DNA of 64,000 nucleotides from Mycolicibacterium chubuense NBB4 (GCF_000266905.1 NC_018022.1:551279-615278), one strand, 5' to 3'; numbered from the stretch's first letter, positions 36,040 to 46,796 are shown. Made by a program: numbers and translations. The notes: generated from the letters alone by a model not told the origin.

Positions 36040-36284
36040 GTGTCCTAACTCGCGATGTTGGATTTACACTGAAGTTCCCCAACGAAAGCTGCACGGCGCG
36101 GCTACATGGGCCGCGATTTCGCGTATGTTCGCCCGCTTCGGCTCAATTCACCGTGATCCGGATTGCCGACCCGACCTACCGTCCCGCGCCGCCCACCTCG
36201 CCTGGCATGCGGGATGCGCCCACCCTGCAGGAAATCCAAACCGCGTCACCATCACACCCCCGCCCACCAACCAGAAGTGACCGC

Positions 36285-36671
36285 ATGCGAATCGAGCTAC
36301 TCGCCGCGCCCGGATGCCCACACGCCGCGGCCGCCCGTCAGGTCATCACCGACTGCCTGACCCGTCTGGGCCTCGACTTGCCGATCATCGACCGCGTCGG
36401 TCGCTACTCCTCCCCAACAGTCCTCATCAACGGTGTCGATGTGATGCGCTCCGGGGCCGCGCCGCCGGTCGGTGACGCTTGCCGACTCGACCTGCCCACT
36501 CCGCAACGTGTTCTCGACGCACTGCGCGCCCACGCAGCCGATCACGACGACCCCGTCCCGCCCGACGAATTCTCCGCGCCGGCAGCGTCGAGGCCGCGAT
36601 CAGGTCAGCCCACCCGCCGGCCACCGCGTCGAATTCGACCATCAGCACCGGCATCACCGGGCGAGGAGTGA
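36285..36671 (+). CDS. Small thioredoxin-like protein
   Basis: A 128-residue protein whose first ~90 residues look like a thioredoxin-fold unit: RIELLAAPGCPHAAAARQVI (a CPHA motif with a single Cys at the redox position), then SSPTVLINGVDVM with the cis-Pro. Such small proteins occur beside mercury and arsenic genes and as general actinobacterial thiol proteins. The last ~35 residues are Pro/Arg/Ser-rich and low-complexity, so the true end may have been altered by a frameshift. The 245 bases upstream hold no gene; the 170 bases downstream none that I recognise. Confidence 0.6.
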   Translation: MRIELLAAPGCPHAAAARQVITDCLTRLGLDLPIIDRVGRYSSPTVLINGVDVMRSGAAPPVGDACRLDLPTPQRVLDALRAHAADHDDPVPPDEFSAPAASRPRSGQPTRRPPRRIRPSAPASPGEE

Positions 36672-36842
36672 CACTCAACCCCAGCCCCCCGGCACACCCA
36701 CTATCATCGACGAAAACCACCGCTGCACGTGGTGCGCCGCAGAAAATACTGCTGTTTCCGGCGAGCCTCGACCGCCCGATAACCCATCCATCACATGCGT
36801 AGCTCGCGGGGCAAGTCAGGTAACCACATATCGGGATAGCGA

Positions 36843-38474
36843 TTACTGCTCCGGCAGCTTCAACAGCCTGATCGCTATCTCTCGCATCTCGACTTTGCGA
36901 ACTTTGCCCGTCACCGTCATCGGAAATTCGTCGACAACGTGCGCGTACCGCGGGATCTTGTAATGCGCTAGCTTCCCAGCGCAAAACCCGTGAAGGTCCT
37001 CGCGGGTCAACGGTTGGGCCCCCTCTTTCATGCGGATCCAAGCCATGAGCTCTTCGCCGTACTTCGGATCTGGCACGCCGATGACCTGCACATCAACAAT
37101 TTCCGGATGCGTGTAGAGGAATTCCTCGATCTCACGCGGGTAGAGGTTCTCCCCGCCTCGGATCACCATGTCCTTATTCCGGCCGATGATGCTCACATAA
37201 CCGGCGTCGTCCATGACCGCAAGGTCCCCGGTGTGCATCCAGCGAGCAGCATCGATAGCCCCGCTCGTCCAGTCCGGGCGTTCCCAATAGCCAAGCATGA
37301 CCGAGTACCCTCGAGTGCAGAGCTCGCCGGGGCTCCCCCGCAACACGGTTGCGCCTGTCTCCGGGTCCACGATCTTGATTTCCAAATGTGGATGTACGGT
37401 TCCGACCGTCGACACCCGACGCTCGATCGAATCGTCGGCTCTGGTCTGGATGGACACCGGTGAGGTCTCGGTCATGCCGTAGCAGATAGTTATTTCGGTG
37501 ATACCCATGCGGTCCAGTACTTGCTTCATCACCTCCACCGGGCACGGGGAGCCAGCCATGATGCCGGTGCGCAGGCTGGTCAGGTCGAAGTCGCCGAACG
37601 CCGAATCCGCCAATTCGGCGATGAACATAGTCGGGACACCGTACAACGAAGTGCAACGCTCGGTTTCGATGGCTTGCAGGGTTGTTCGCGCTTCGAAGGA
37701 GGGCGCCGGGATGACCATGCAGGCTCCGTGGCTCGTGGCAGCGAGGTTGCCCATTACCATGCCGAAGCAGTGATAAAACGGCACCGGTATGCAGATCCGG
37801 TCTGCCTCGGAATAGCCGCAGAGCTCGCCGACGAAAAAGCCGTTGTTAAGGATGTTTTGGTGACTCAGGGTGGCACCTTTGGGAAAGCCGGTAGTGCCCG
37901 ACGTGTACTGAATATTGATTGGGTCGTCGGCGCTGAGTAATTCCGCCTCCATCAACAGCCTACGAGGATCGGCGTTCCGGCCGCGCTCCATCAGGGCCTC
38001 CCAATCCTCACCCCCGAGCACGACAACGTCTTGGAGCGCATCGCATCGGGGGCGGAGCTCGGTGATCATCGCGACGTAATCCGAAGACTTGAACCGGTCT
38101 GCCGCGATCAGCAGTTTCACGCCGGACTGGTTGAGAACATATTCCAGTTCGTGAGCGCGGTAGGCGGGATTGATGTTGACCAGTATCGCTCCGACCTTCG
38201 CCGTCGCGTACTGAAGGAAGGTCCACTCCGCGCAATTGGGCGCAAAGATACCGACCCGGTCTCCCTTGGCGATGCCAGTCTCCAACAAGCCTGATGCGAC
38301 TGCATCGACTTGCCGCGCGAACTCCTGATAGGTCCAGCGCCGGCCGGTCCAGCACTCGACCAAGGCATCCCGGTCAGCGAACAATCGCGCCGTGCGTTCT
38401 AGGTTTTCGCCGATCGTCTCGCGCAGCAAGGGGACGTCCGAGTCGCCCGAGACGTAACTGAACTCAGCCGTCAT
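36843..38474 (-). CDS. fadD35: AMP-forming acyl-CoA synthetase (FadD35-like)
   Basis: A 543-residue AMP-binding ligase. Motifs: IQYTSGTTGFPKGATLS (P-loop), YGMTETSPV (A5), HTGDLAVMDDAGY, and the C-terminal lysine motif MTVTGKVRKVEMRE. The pattern VGIFAPNCAEWTFLQYATAKVG and PFYHCFGMVMGN resembles mycobacterial FadD35 and other medium/short-chain acyl-CoA ligases. ATG at 38474 is preceded two codons earlier by a possible GTG. It stands alone between intergenic regions. Confidence 0.88.
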   Translation of the reverse strand: MTAEFSYVSGDSDVPLLRETIGENLERTARLFADRDALVECWTGRRWTYQEFARQVDAVASGLLETGIAKGDRVGIFAPNCAEWTFLQYATAKVGAILVNINPAYRAHELEYVLNQSGVKLLIAADRFKSSDYVAMITELRPRCDALQDVVVLGGEDWEALMERGRNADPRRLLMEAELLSADDPINIQYTSGTTGFPKGATLSHQNILNNGFFVGELCGYSEADRICIPVPFYHCFGMVMGNLAATSHGACMVIPAPSFEARTTLQAIETERCTSLYGVPTMFIAELADSAFGDFDLTSLRTGIMAGSPCPVEVMKQVLDRMGITEITICYGMTETSPVSIQTRADDSIERRVSTVGTVHPHLEIKIVDPETGATVLRGSPGELCTRGYSVMLGYWERPDWTSGAIDAARWMHTGDLAVMDDAGYVSIIGRNKDMVIRGGENLYPREIEEFLYTHPEIVDVQVIGVPDPKYGEELMAWIRMKEGAQPLTREDLHGFCAGKLAHYKIPRYAHVVDEFPMTVTGKVRKVEMREIAIRLLKLPEQ

Positions 38475-38592
38475 GGTCACCGTCGGTCAGATGCAGAGCG
38501 GAGATCCCGCAGCCTGATGTACCACGTGCGGCGTGTCCTCGTCGCCATGATCTTGTCGAGCCCTCCTACCGACAACTTGGGTTGCAAGCCTC

Positions 38593-38994
38593 TCATAAGC
38601 CACGGATCAACCAGTCGGGGTCAGGCCACACCGACTGGTCCAGATGAAGCCGAGATAAGCACATCCGGGTCAGCTGCTGGGCCAAAATCTGGCCGAGCAC
38701 AACGCGCGCGGTTGGCGTCTTGATCAACAGAAAAACGCGGCGGAAGAACTCATGTTCCGCGAGGCCGAACTCCTCGAATATTTGTCCCGCCGCGCCCCCG
38801 CCGTATTCGCGCCAGTCGATGGCAAATCTGACCATGTCCCGCTCGTAGGGGTCTTTGCTGATAGCTGACAGAAGGATCGCGTTCCGCGATCGAAGCGTGA
38901 AGCGCGAAACATCCTCGGTCGCAACCGTTCCCGCCAACAGAACCCCGCTCCCGGAGCAGTCGCATGCCGACGGGTCGGCGATTCGCCGCTTCAC
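38593..38994 (-). CDS. DUF3263-like protein
   Basis: A 133-residue protein. The centre, RDMVRFAIDWREYGGGAAGQ followed by IFEEFGLAEHEFFRRVF, follows the DUF3263 pattern (an aromatic helix, 'W-K/R-Y-G-G', then a helix-turn-helix-like 'FGL...R'), a mycobacterial family suspected to bind DNA. The N-terminal 40 residues contain two nearby Cys (CDCSG) and are not typical, so the true start may be internal. It ends upstream of a convergent-free gap before fadD35 and lies just after the DUF779 gene on the same strand. Confidence 0.55.
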   Translation of the reverse strand: MKRRIADPSACDCSGSGVLLAGTVATEDVSRFTLRSRNAILLSAISKDPYERDMVRFAIDWREYGGGAAGQIFEEFGLAEHEFFRRVFLLIKTPTARVVLGQILAQQLTRMCLSRLHLDQSVWPDPDWLIRGL

Positions 38995-39000
38995 GCTTGC

Positions 39001-39411
39001 TTAGCCTACTTGTCGTACGGAGTCGCCCGTTTGCAACGCCTCACACGTGCTGAGTGACTGCAGCTGTTCGGATGACATAACTTCCGACCGGATCAAGAAT
39101 CTCACCCCTTCGGGTGCCTCCAGCGAGAACCCGCTACCCCGGCCGTCGGTCACATCCACCGTCAACTGCGTGTGCTGCCACAGCTTGTACTGGTCGGCGC
39201 TGATCCAGAAGGGTGTTTCGTGGTGGATGTGGCCGAGGAGTACGTCGGCGGCGCCGACGCGGAATTCCCCGTTGGGATAGCACATGGGTGCGCTGCCGTC
39301 GCAGCAGCCTCCGGATTGGTGGAACATGACTGGTCCGTGGATGTCGATGAGGTGTTGCAGGACCTCGGCGGCTTGGGGGGTGATGCTGACCCGGTTTGTG
39401 GGGGTGGGCAT
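39001..39411 (-). CDS. DUF779 protein, partner of aldehyde dehydrogenase
   Basis: A 136-residue protein with the DUF779 core: HGPVMFHQSGGCCDGSAPMC (Cys pair plus a third Cys, likely metal-binding), then LGHIHHETPFWIS and the C-terminal LTVDVTDGRGSGFSLEAPEG. Its ATG overlaps the aldehyde dehydrogenase stop (TGATG). DUF779 genes regularly follow this type of aldehyde dehydrogenase, which suggests a maturation or partner role, but the function is unproved. Residues from about the first 74 codons are duplicated at 62.3 kb. Confidence 0.9.
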   Translation of the reverse strand: MPTPTNRVSITPQAAEVLQHLIDIHGPVMFHQSGGCCDGSAPMCYPNGEFRVGAADVLLGHIHHETPFWISADQYKLWQHTQLTVDVTDGRGSGFSLEAPEGVRFLIRSEVMSSEQLQSLSTCEALQTGDSVRQVG

Positions 39412-40938
39412 CAGAAGAAGCCGAGCTTGTTCGGTGAGTAGCTGACCAACAGGTTTTTGGTTTGTTGGTAGTGGTCGAGCATCATCTTGTGGCATTCGCG
39501 GCCGATGCCGGATTTCTTGTAGCCACCGAACGCGGCGTGCGCGGGGTAGTCGTGGTAGCAGTTAGTCCACACGCGGCCGGCCTTGATACCCCGGCCTAAC
39601 CGGTAGGCGGTGTTGGAATCGCGGGTCCACACTCCCGCACCTAGGCCGTAGAGGGTGTCGTTGGCCAGCTTGAGCGCCTCATCGGTGGAATCGAACGTCG
39701 TCACCGACACCACGGGTCCAAAGATCTCCTCCTGGAAGATCCGCATATCGTTGGTGCCCTTGAAGATGGTGGGTTCCACGTAATAGCCGCCGGGATACTC
39801 GGCAACCTTGCGCGCCCCACCACCGGTGAGCACCTGCGCCCCCTCTTTGCGGCCAATGTCGATGTAGGACATGATTTTTTCGAACTGATCATTGCTGGCC
39901 TGTGCGCCGATCATGGTGGCCGGATTCAACGGGTCACCACTGACGATCGCTTCGGTGCGCGCCACACAGCGGCTGATGAACTCGTCATAGATCGACGAAT
40001 GGATCAACGCCCGCGACGGACACGTGCACACCTCACCCTGGTTGAGGGCAAACATCACAAAACCCTCGACCGCCTTGTCCAAAAACTCATCATCGGCTGC
40101 AGCGACATCGGCCAAAAAGATATTCGGGCTCTTACCACCCAGCTCCAAGGTCACCGGGATGATGTTCTCGCTGGCGTACTGCATGATCAGCCGCCCCGTG
40201 GTGGTCTCCCCGGTGAACGCCACCTTGGCCACCCGCGCACTGGAGGCCAGCGGCTTACCCGCCTCTACCCCGAACCCGTTGACCACGTTGAGCACACCAG
40301 GTGGCAACAGATCCGCGATCAGCTCGATGACCTTCAGAATCGACACCGGGGTCTGCTCAGCAGGCTTGAGCACCACCGTGTTACCGGCCGCCAGCGCCGG
40401 GGCCACCTTCCAGATCGCCATCAAGATGGGGAAGTTCCACGGAATGATCTGCGCCACCACACCCAACGGCTCCTGGAAATGATAGGCCACCGTGTCCTCG
40501 TTGATCTGGGCGATCGAACCCTCCTGGGCGCGCAGCACTCCGGCGAAATACCGTAAATGATCCACCGCCAACGGCAGATCTGCGGCCAGGGTTTCCCGCA
40601 CCGCCTTGCCGTTATCCCACGTCTCGGCCACCGCCAACGATTCCAGATGCTGCTCCATGCGATCAGCGATCTTCAGCAACACCCCAGAACGCTCCGCCGT
40701 GGAGGTCGCCGCCCATCTGCCCGCCGCGGCGTGCGCGGCGTCCAACGCCAACTCAACATCGGCCGCCGACGACCGCGCCACCTGCGTGAACACCTCACCG
40801 GTCACCGGTGACGAATTATCGAAATACGCCCCCTCAACCGGCGCGACCCAGTCACCGCCAATAAAATTCTCGTACCGGTCAGCGAACTCAACCACGCTGC
40901 CCTCAGCCCCCGGCCGTGCAAACACCATGACAACCCCT
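39187..40938. repeat. Direct repeat, first copy (>=1752 bases)
   Basis: This segment reappears in the same orientation 23,062 bases further on (62249-64000). Comparing by eye I found no difference between the copies, and both encode the same 505-residue aldehyde dehydrogenase. The left boundary is GTACTGG: the base before is T here and G in the second copy. The right boundary is not visible because the second copy reaches the window end. No terminal inverted repeats or transposase are associated. Confidence 0.93.
39411..40928 (-). CDS. NAD-dependent aldehyde dehydrogenase (ExaC/ThcA type), copy 1
   Basis: A 505-residue aldehyde dehydrogenase. The Glu base is in [11 protein letters not shown] (about residue 263) and the catalytic Cys in [13 protein letters not shown] (about 303). 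[22 protein letters not shown] and [13 protein letters not shown] are typical. The type is the acetaldehyde dehydrogenase class that travels with DUF779. It could oxidise aldehydes made from alcohols by mycofactocin-dependent dehydrogenases such as Mdo. The frame is open further upstream, but the ATG beginning MVFARPG was chosen because it matches the family start. An apparently identical copy lies at 62.5-64 kb. Confidence 0.93.
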   Translation of the reverse strand: MVFARPGAEGSVVEFADRYENFIGGDWVAPVEGAYFDNSSPVTGEVFTQVARSSAADVELALDAAHAAAGRWAATSTAERSGVLLKIADRMEQHLESLAVAETWDNGKAVRETLAADLPLAVDHLRYFAGVLRAQEGSIAQINEDTVAYHFQEPLGVVAQIIPWNFPILMAIWKVAPALAAGNTVVLKPAEQTPVSILKVIELIADLLPPGVLNVVNGFGVEAGKPLASSARVAKVAFTGETTTGRLIMQYASENIIPVTLELGGKSPNIFLADVAAADDEFLDKAVEGFVMFALNQGEVCTCPSRALIHSSIYDEFISRCVARTEAIVSGDPLNPATMIGAQASNDQFEKIMSYIDIGRKEGAQVLTGGGARKVAEYPGGYYVEPTIFKGTNDMRIFQEEIFGPVVSVTTFDSTDEALKLANDTLYGLGAGVWTRDSNTAYRLGRGIKAGRVWTNCYHDYPAHAAFGGYKKSGIGRECHKMMLDHYQQTKNLLVSYSPNKLGFF

Positions 40939-41252
40939 CGCTCCCAAATACATTCGCGAAACTGCCGATCCTCCAGAACCGACATCTGCTGTTTACCCTC
41001 CCACCACCAGGTTGGTAAACGGTTGGCAGCAGTTTCACGAACTGAGCGGCCACCCCAGAATCGCATTTCCCCGGCACAGCCTCCACGTGGGCGCCGAGAA
41101 TCGATTGCCACCTTCACGGTGTGTAGCGCTGGGTACGCCGCGTCGTAACTATCGCCGACGCGCGGCCGACGCCGAGCTCTGCGGCTCCGCAAATGTGCAT
41201 CGCGGCGGGTCAGAGAGTGGTGCCGACAACAGCTGCGCGCAATCGAGCTCGG
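40929..41252. other. Non-coding stretch upstream of aldehyde dehydrogenase copy 1
   Basis: About 324 bases with no recognised gene; it should carry the aldehyde dehydrogenase promoter. The first ten bases are shared with copy 2, and nothing further can be compared. Confidence 0.4.
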
Positions 41253-42824
41253 TCAGCCAACACCAACGGGTACGGGCACATCGGGCGCCCGTGCCGACGG
41301 GCCAGGCCCCTCGCACTGCCTCCGAAGTTGCCGTCTGGTGAGGAAACCCAGCAGGAAGCCGTAAACGACCACCAAGACACCGACGGCGGTGAGCAACGGT
41401 GCGAACACCGTCAACGGCGGCCAGTTCGTGTCGACAATGACGTAATTCTTCTGCTGCCGCACCAGCGCCGGGATAACGTCAAAGCGGAAATAGTCCCTAA
41501 TCTGCGGCACAGAGCGTGCCGGCGAACCGTCGAACCGGGTCAGCTTCTCGGCGCCGGGCGCCGCGGCAAAGCCGTCCGTCAACGGCGGCAGATTGGTGAT
41601 CAGCTGCGAGATCTTCGGGTAGTCGACCCGCAAGGTAGCTCGCATCTGGTCAGGGGTGACATTCCAGGTCGAGGCCAAGAAATCGGATAGCTTCGGTATC
41701 TCGGCGGTGGCGGCCGAAAACGGTACCGCGTCCAGTAGCGTCGCCGTGGCCGGGAAATCCAGGTGAACCAGAGCCCTCACGTCTTCGGTGGGAATGCCCA
41801 CGCTGTGCGCGAGGTGGTCGAGCAGCGCCGGGTACTCGGTCGTGACACCGCCGTCAGGCAGGACCGCCGGCCCTAGGGCATCGACGAAGACGGACACGTA
41901 CTCGATCCCTGCGCGATCGCCCTCGACCCGCGACGCGGCGAAGGCCGAGCGAGTGTCATTGAGCAGAGTCTGCCCGCCGATAAGCCGCGGGAACAGATTC
42001 AGCCCGAGCACCAGCGCCACGACAGCCGCGCCGACCACTGGGACGACCACCCACGCGAATCGCAGTGGGTTTCGCGGTACGGATCGCCAGGTCACGACGA
42101 CCATCAACGTCCCGAAGGCGATCACCACCAGCCCCAACACCAGCAGCAGCGGAGCCAGGAAGCCGACACCGCCGCGAACGCCCAGTGGACGAAAGTTGCC
42201 CTGCTGGCGCTCGACGGGGGCGATCAACTCTTCGCTGAGATAGTCCCTGAGCTGAGGCATCGTGTGCACCGGCGTGCCGTCGAACCGGGTCAGGTTCTCG
42301 GTTCCCGGCACCGCTTTCCAGCCGCTCGTGAGCTTTGGCAGGCTGACGATGACCTGGTAGATCTTCGGGTAGTCCGTCTGCAACATGTGCTGCACCTGGT
42401 CCGGCGTCAGGTATAAGACGGTGCCCAAGTAATGGACCAGTTTTGGCAGCTCCCCGCTCACCCCGGTGAGGTTCGAGTTCAGCAGGGCCGTTATGTGCGG
42501 GAAGTCCTTTCGCAACATCGCCTGCACATCCGCCTCCGAACGACCGCTCCGCTGAGCAATCGAACCGACCAGCTTCGGCATCTCACCCGCCGCGTCGTCT
42601 GGATACATGATCGAGTCCGCGCTGTTGGTCGCGACGGAGACCATCTGGATGCCCGCCCGGTCGCCGATTACCCGGTCCGGGGTGAACGCCGGCGTCAGGT
42701 CGTCAACAAGTGTCTGCGCGGCCGTCAACCTGGGGAACAGCTGCCATGAGACGACAAGGATCACCACAATCACGCCGACCAGCGTTACGCCGGCCCAAGC
42801 CATTGGAACCGATTTGCGGCCCAT
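41253..42824 (-). CDS. Internally duplicated membrane protein, unknown function
   Basis: A 523-residue protein made of two homologous halves. Each half starts with a transmembrane helix and a conserved LFPRL..GQTL motif, followed by an extracytoplasmic domain of ~190 residues. Shared motifs are GDRAGI, then DFP, PKL, TPDQ, DYPKI, then LTRFDG, P-R-Y, and QQ.N. Each half ends with another helix, giving about four helices overall. GGGAGG lies 6 bases before the ATG. I do not recognise a named family. The two tandem domains could form a surface or periplasmic binding unit; nothing in the neighbourhood fixes a role. Confidence 0.82.
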   Translation of the reverse strand: MGRKSVPMAWAGVTLVGVIVVILVVSWQLFPRLTAAQTLVDDLTPAFTPDRVIGDRAGIQMVSVATNSADSIMYPDDAAGEMPKLVGSIAQRSGRSEADVQAMLRKDFPHITALLNSNLTGVSGELPKLVHYLGTVLYLTPDQVQHMLQTDYPKIYQVIVSLPKLTSGWKAVPGTENLTRFDGTPVHTMPQLRDYLSEELIAPVERQQGNFRPLGVRGGVGFLAPLLLVLGLVVIAFGTLMVVVTWRSVPRNPLRFAWVVVPVVGAAVVALVLGLNLFPRLIGGQTLLNDTRSAFAASRVEGDRAGIEYVSVFVDALGPAVLPDGGVTTEYPALLDHLAHSVGIPTEDVRALVHLDFPATATLLDAVPFSAATAEIPKLSDFLASTWNVTPDQMRATLRVDYPKISQLITNLPPLTDGFAAAPGAEKLTRFDGSPARSVPQIRDYFRFDVIPALVRQQKNYVIVDTNWPPLTVFAPLLTAVGVLVVVYGFLLGFLTRRQLRRQCEGPGPSARAPDVPVPVGVG

Positions 42825-43113
42825 GTGGTGCCTCCCGCCGACCTGAGTGTCACTGCCTAACGAGCCCACTCGTTGGCAAGGCTTACGTCGATAACTGACC
42901 GGCCCCCGGCTTAGCGGTGCATACGCTAGCGCGCGGGTTATCAGATGGCAACCACGTCGATCAGACCACACGTGCAATCGAACCCCGGGCAGGCTCGGCC
43001 GCCGCCAGCGTTCGTGTGTATAGGTGTCCCTCCGTGCTGACAACAACCTTGTGCCAACCGAGCACTTCTACCCTGAGCGAGTCCCGTCCGAAGTCGGCGG
43101 CGATAGGAGCGAA

Positions 43114-43539
43114 ATGTCCACCATCTACGAACAAATCGGCGGGTCCGAAGCGATCGTGAGCCTCGTCGAGGACTTCTATGCACGCGTGTTGGCCGATCCC
43201 GAGCTCGCCGGGTTTTTCGGCGGCACGAATATGTCGCGATTGAAGGGCCGGCAGGCCGAGTTCTTTGTGGCGGCCCTCGGCGGCCCCTACCCGTACGTCG
43301 GCCCGTCGATGAAGCAGGTCCACCAAGGACGCGGCATCACGACGCATCACTTCGACCGTGTCGGCGCGCATCTGGGCGAAAGCCTCCGCGCCGCAGGCGT
43401 ATCGGACGAACTTGTCGCGCAAATCCTCGACAACATCGGCTCGTTGGCCCCTGACATCGTCACGCACAAGACCGTCCACAGGACCGTCGGAGCGGGTAGC
43501 GGCAGATTGAACGATCCACCCGGTGGAGCACCGCATTAA
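43114..43539 (+). CDS. glbN: Truncated haemoglobin, group I (trHbN)
   Basis: A 141-residue 2-on-2 globin matching mycobacterial Glb[20 protein letters not shown], the distal FYARVLAD, then [18 protein letters not shown] and [11 protein letters not shown], where the His is the predicted haem ligand. GlbN converts nitric oxide and O2 to nitrate and protects respiration. ATG at 43114 has TAGGAG upstream. It overlaps prpE by 17 bases, so the two are co-expressed. The 289 bases upstream, between it and the divergent membrane protein, hold only promoter-like DNA. Confidence 0.92.
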   Translation: MSTIYEQIGGSEAIVSLVEDFYARVLADPELAGFFGGTNMSRLKGRQAEFFVAALGGPYPYVGPSMKQVHQGRGITTHHFDRVGAHLGESLRAAGVSDELVAQILDNIGSLAPDIVTHKTVHRTVGAGSGRLNDPPGGAPH

Positions 43540-45526
43540 TACAGACATACGGAGCCACGATTCCTCGCCCGAATCGCACCCCGAGCCCGAGGCGGCTCCC
43601 GTGGCCAAGACGCTAGACACGGCCAGCGACAGCAAGTACCGAGACCTGTACGCCGCCAGCATGGCCACCCCTGCGGCCTTCTGGGCCGAGGCGGCAAACG
43701 CGGTGTCTTGGACGCGCAAGCCGCGGCGTGTGCTCGACGACTCCGATCCGCCGTTCTACCGATGGTTTCCCGACGGAGAGCTGAACACCTGCGCCAACGC
43801 GCTCGACCGCCATGTCGATGGTGGCCGTGGTGAGCAAACGGCATTGATCTACGACTCGCCGGTGACGGGAACCCAGCGCGCTTACACCTACCGTGAATTA
43901 CTGGACGAGACGGCACGATTCGCCGGCGCACTGCGGAAGCTGGGCGTCGGCACAGGTGATCGGGTAGTGATCTACATGCCGATGATCCCCGAGGCGGTGG
44001 TCGCGATGTTGGCGTGTGCGCGGCTGGGCGCGGTGCATTCGGTGGTGTTCGGTGGTTTCGCGCCGCATGAACTCGCGACCCGCATCGACGACGCCCGCCC
44101 GGCCGTCGTGGTTTCGGCGTCCTGCGGGATCGAGCCGTCCCGGATCGTGGAGTACAAGCCGATGCTCGACGCCGCCCTCGACGTAGCCAAGCATCCGCCG
44201 CGGAACTGTGTGATCGTCCAGCGAGAGCGGCACCGTTGCGACCTGACGCCTGGACGGGACCTGGATTGGCACCAGCTGATCGGCCACGCGTCGCCCGTCG
44301 CAGCCGTGCCGGTTCCGGCCACCGCCCCGCTCTATGTGCTCTACACCTCGGGCACCACCGGGAAGCCGAAGGGCATCGTGCGCGACAACGGCGGGCACGC
44401 GGTGGCCCTGCTGTGGAGCATCCGCTACATCTACGACATCGAGCCCGGCGACGTCTTCTGGGCGGCCTCGGACGTCGGTTGGGTGGTTGGACATTCCTAC
44501 ATCGTTTACGGCCCCTTGCTGGCCGGCGCAACCACGGTGCTCTACGAGGGCAAGCCGATTGGCACCCCCGATCCCGGCGCGTTTTGGCGGATGGCATCCG
44601 AACATGGTGTGAAGGCGCTGTTTTCGGCGCCGACGGCGCTGCGCGCGATCCGCAAGGAGGATCCCGACGGCATCCACATCAGCCGCTACGACCTGTCGCA
44701 GTTGCGGTGTCTGTTCCAGGCCGGTGAACGCCTCGACCCCGACACCTACGCGTGGGCGGTCGAGAAGCTTGGTATCCCCGTCATCGACCACTGGTGGCAG
44801 ACCGAGACCGGGTGGGCCATCGCCGCCAACCCGATGGGCCTGCAACCGCTGCCGATCAAGGCTGGATCACCGACGGTGCCGATGCCTGGCTATGACGTGC
44901 GGATTCTGCGCGTCGACGGTTCGGGTTGCGAACCCGGCGAGGAGGGCGCGATCTGCATCAAGTTGCCGCTGCCGCCGGGCACGTTGCCGACGCTGTGGGA
45001 TGACGACGTCCGCTACGAGGCGTCATACCTGTGTGAGCATCCCGGCTACTACCTGACCGGTGACGGCGGCTACATCGACGAGGACGGCTACCTCTTCGTG
45101 ATGGGCCGTATCGACGACGTGATCAACGTTGCCGGCCATCGGCTGTCGACCGGCGCGATCGAAGAGGTGCTGGCCACCCATCCCGCGGTGGCCGAATGCG
45201 CGGTTATCGGCATTGCCGACGAAATCAAAGGGCAGGTTCCTCGCGGTTTGGTGGTGCTCAAGGCCGGCGCCGCGGCCGAGGGCCTAACCGATGAACTCGT
45301 CCAGTTGGTGCGCGACGAGATCGGGGCGGTCGCCTGCCTTCGACAGGTCGACGTCGTGGCCGCACTGCCCAAGACCCGCTCGGGCAAGATCTTGCGAAAA
45401 ACCATGCGCGGCATCGCCCACGGCAAGGACGAACCGATCCCGTCGACCATCGAAGACGCTGGCGTCCTGCACACGATCAAAGCGATTCTGCAGCCGAAAC
45501 CGCCACCACGGCAAGGCATTTCGTAG
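43523..45526 (+). CDS. prpE: Propionyl-CoA synthetase (PrpE-like acetyl-CoA synthetase family)
   Basis: AMP-forming short-chain acyl-CoA ligase of 667 residues. P-loop [20 protein letters not shown], then [10 protein letters not shown] (A5), [20 protein letters not shown], and the acetylatable lysine motif [15 protein letters not shown]. The stretch [20 protein letters not shown] and the absence of acetate-pocket features point to PrpE rather than AcsA. GTG start within the end of glbN. It would activate propionate from odd-chain or propane metabolism. Confidence 0.9.
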   Translation: MEHRINTDIRSHDSSPESHPEPEAAPVAKTLDTASDSKYRDLYAASMATPAAFWAEAANAVSWTRKPRRVLDDSDPPFYRWFPDGELNTCANALDRHVDGGRGEQTALIYDSPVTGTQRAYTYRELLDETARFAGALRKLGVGTGDRVVIYMPMIPEAVVAMLACARLGAVHSVVFGGFAPHELATRIDDARPAVVVSASCGIEPSRIVEYKPMLDAALDVAKHPPRNCVIVQRERHRCDLTPGRDLDWHQLIGHASPVAAVPVPATAPLYVLYTSGTTGKPKGIVRDNGGHAVALLWSIRYIYDIEPGDVFWAASDVGWVVGHSYIVYGPLLAGATTVLYEGKPIGTPDPGAFWRMASEHGVKALFSAPTALRAIRKEDPDGIHISRYDLSQLRCLFQAGERLDPDTYAWAVEKLGIPVIDHWWQTETGWAIAANPMGLQPLPIKAGSPTVPMPGYDVRILRVDGSGCEPGEEGAICIKLPLPPGTLPTLWDDDVRYEASYLCEHPGYYLTGDGGYIDEDGYLFVMGRIDDVINVAGHRLSTGAIEEVLATHPAVAECAVIGIADEIKGQVPRGLVVLKAGAAAEGLTDELVQLVRDEIGAVACLRQVDVVAALPKTRSGKILRKTMRGIAHGKDEPIPSTIEDAGVLHTIKAILQPKPPPRQGIS

Positions 45527-45529
45527 AGG

Positions 45530-46394
45530 ATGGATGCGATCAAGGCGTTGGTGTATCGCGGGCCCGGAGTGAGATCGTGGGAATCAGATCCCGACCCCAC
45601 CATCGACAAGCCGACCGATGCCGTGCTACGGGTGGATACGGTCAAAGCTGCCGGTATTGCCGGCGCGGCCGGTACGGCAGTGTCTGGGCGGGGGCGGCTG
45701 GCTGCTCGGTCACTTCATCAATGGCACGCAGGCCGAGTACGTGCGGGTACTGTTCGCCGACAACTCCACCCACAAGGTGCCCGACAGAGTCAGCGATGAG
45801 CAGATGATCGTGCTCGCCGACGTCCTGCCCACCGCCTACGAGGTCGGGGTCCTCAACGGAGGGGTCCAACTAGCAGACGTGGTGGCCATCATCGGCTCCG
45901 GCCCGATCGGATTGACCGCGATCCCGACCGCGAAACCATTCAGTCCCAGCCGGACTGTGGCGATTGACCGTGCCGACTCCCGATTGAAGGCCGCACTCGA
46001 GTTCGGTGCCGACGTCGTGGTCAACAGCGCCGTCGATGACCCCGCGGAGCTCATCGCCGAGCTGACCGGCGGGCTGGGCGCCGACGTCGTGATGGGGGCG
46101 GTCGGCCAGCCGCAGACCTTCGAGCAGGCCGTGGCGTTGGTCCGCCCTGGCGGCCACGCCGCCAACATCGGCGTGCACGGCCAACCAGCGACACTGCACC
46201 TGGAAGACATCTGGATCAAGAAGCCCACCATCACCACCGGACTGGTCGATACGTTCTCCACACCAGCCTTGATCGAACTAGTCGCTGGTCGCCGACTCGA
46301 CACCGCTTCGACGATCACCCACCGGTTCGTCCTCAACGAAATCGACACCAACTACGACACATTCGCCTGCCCCGCGGACACCGCATCGAGCTGA
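45530..46394 (+). pseudogene. Zinc-dependent medium-chain alcohol dehydrogenase, decayed
   Basis: The start reads as an alcohol dehydrogenase (KALVYRGPGVRSWE, RVDTVK), but the next ~80 residues, including the GTDLHI and GHE zinc-site region, are missing. The sequence jumps to fragments CRYCRRGRYG and QCLGGGGWLLGH in other frames. The NAD domain then continues intact (IIGSGPIGLTA, GGHAANIGVHG, ITTGLVDTFSTP) before losing the normal C-terminus (TFACPADTASS). A deletion plus at least two frameshifts make it non-functional. It starts just behind prpE. Confidence 0.85.
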
Positions 46395-46448
46395 CAACAC
46401 CTCTCCGCCTTCGGTCTAGCGACCGCAAACCGAGACGAAGGAACCACG

Positions 46449-46796
46449 ATGACACGCACACCTCAGGAAGTCTTCACCCACCACGCCCGGGCGCTCGCCG
46501 CAGGCGACCTCGACGAGATCCTCGCCGACTACGCCGATGACGCCGTCGTCATCTCACCCGGCGGCACTCTTCGGGGAAAGGAAGGCATCCGGACCGCCTT
46601 CGCCCAGCTACTCGGCGACATCCCGGAGGCAGACTGGGAGTTGATCACGCAAATCTTCGAGGGCGACGTGCTCTTTCTCGAATGGGCCGCCGAATCCACG
46701 AAGACACGTGTGGACGACGGCATCGACACCTTTGTAATCCGCGACGGGCTCATCCGGGCCCAAACCGTCCGCTACACCGTCCACACCAAACCCTAA
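46449..46796 (+). CDS. NTF2/SnoaL-fold protein
   Basis: A 115-residue protein with the compact cone fold of the SnoaL/NTF2-like family: HHARALAAGDLDEILADYADDAVV at the N-terminus, a GKEGIRTAF helix and final strands DTFVIRDGLIRAQTVRYTVH. Enzymatic or ligand-binding roles vary widely in the family. AAGGAA lies upstream of the ATG. It is the last plus-strand gene behind the decayed alcohol dehydrogenase. Confidence 0.82.
   Translation: MTRTPQEVFTHHARALAAGDLDEILADYADDAVVISPGGTLRGKEGIRTAFAQLLGDIPEADWELITQIFEGDVLFLEWAAESTKTRVDDGIDTFVIRDGLIRAQTVRYTVHTKP

Noticed and set aside
36427..37041. A 204-residue minus-strand frame next to fadD35
   Set aside because: It overlaps the fadD35 3' end and the thioredoxin-like gene; only a short middle stretch looks protein-like and no family could be named.
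39187..40938. The 1.75-kb repeat as an insertion sequence
   Set aside because: It encodes only metabolic genes, has no transposase, and I see no terminal inverted repeats or target duplications.
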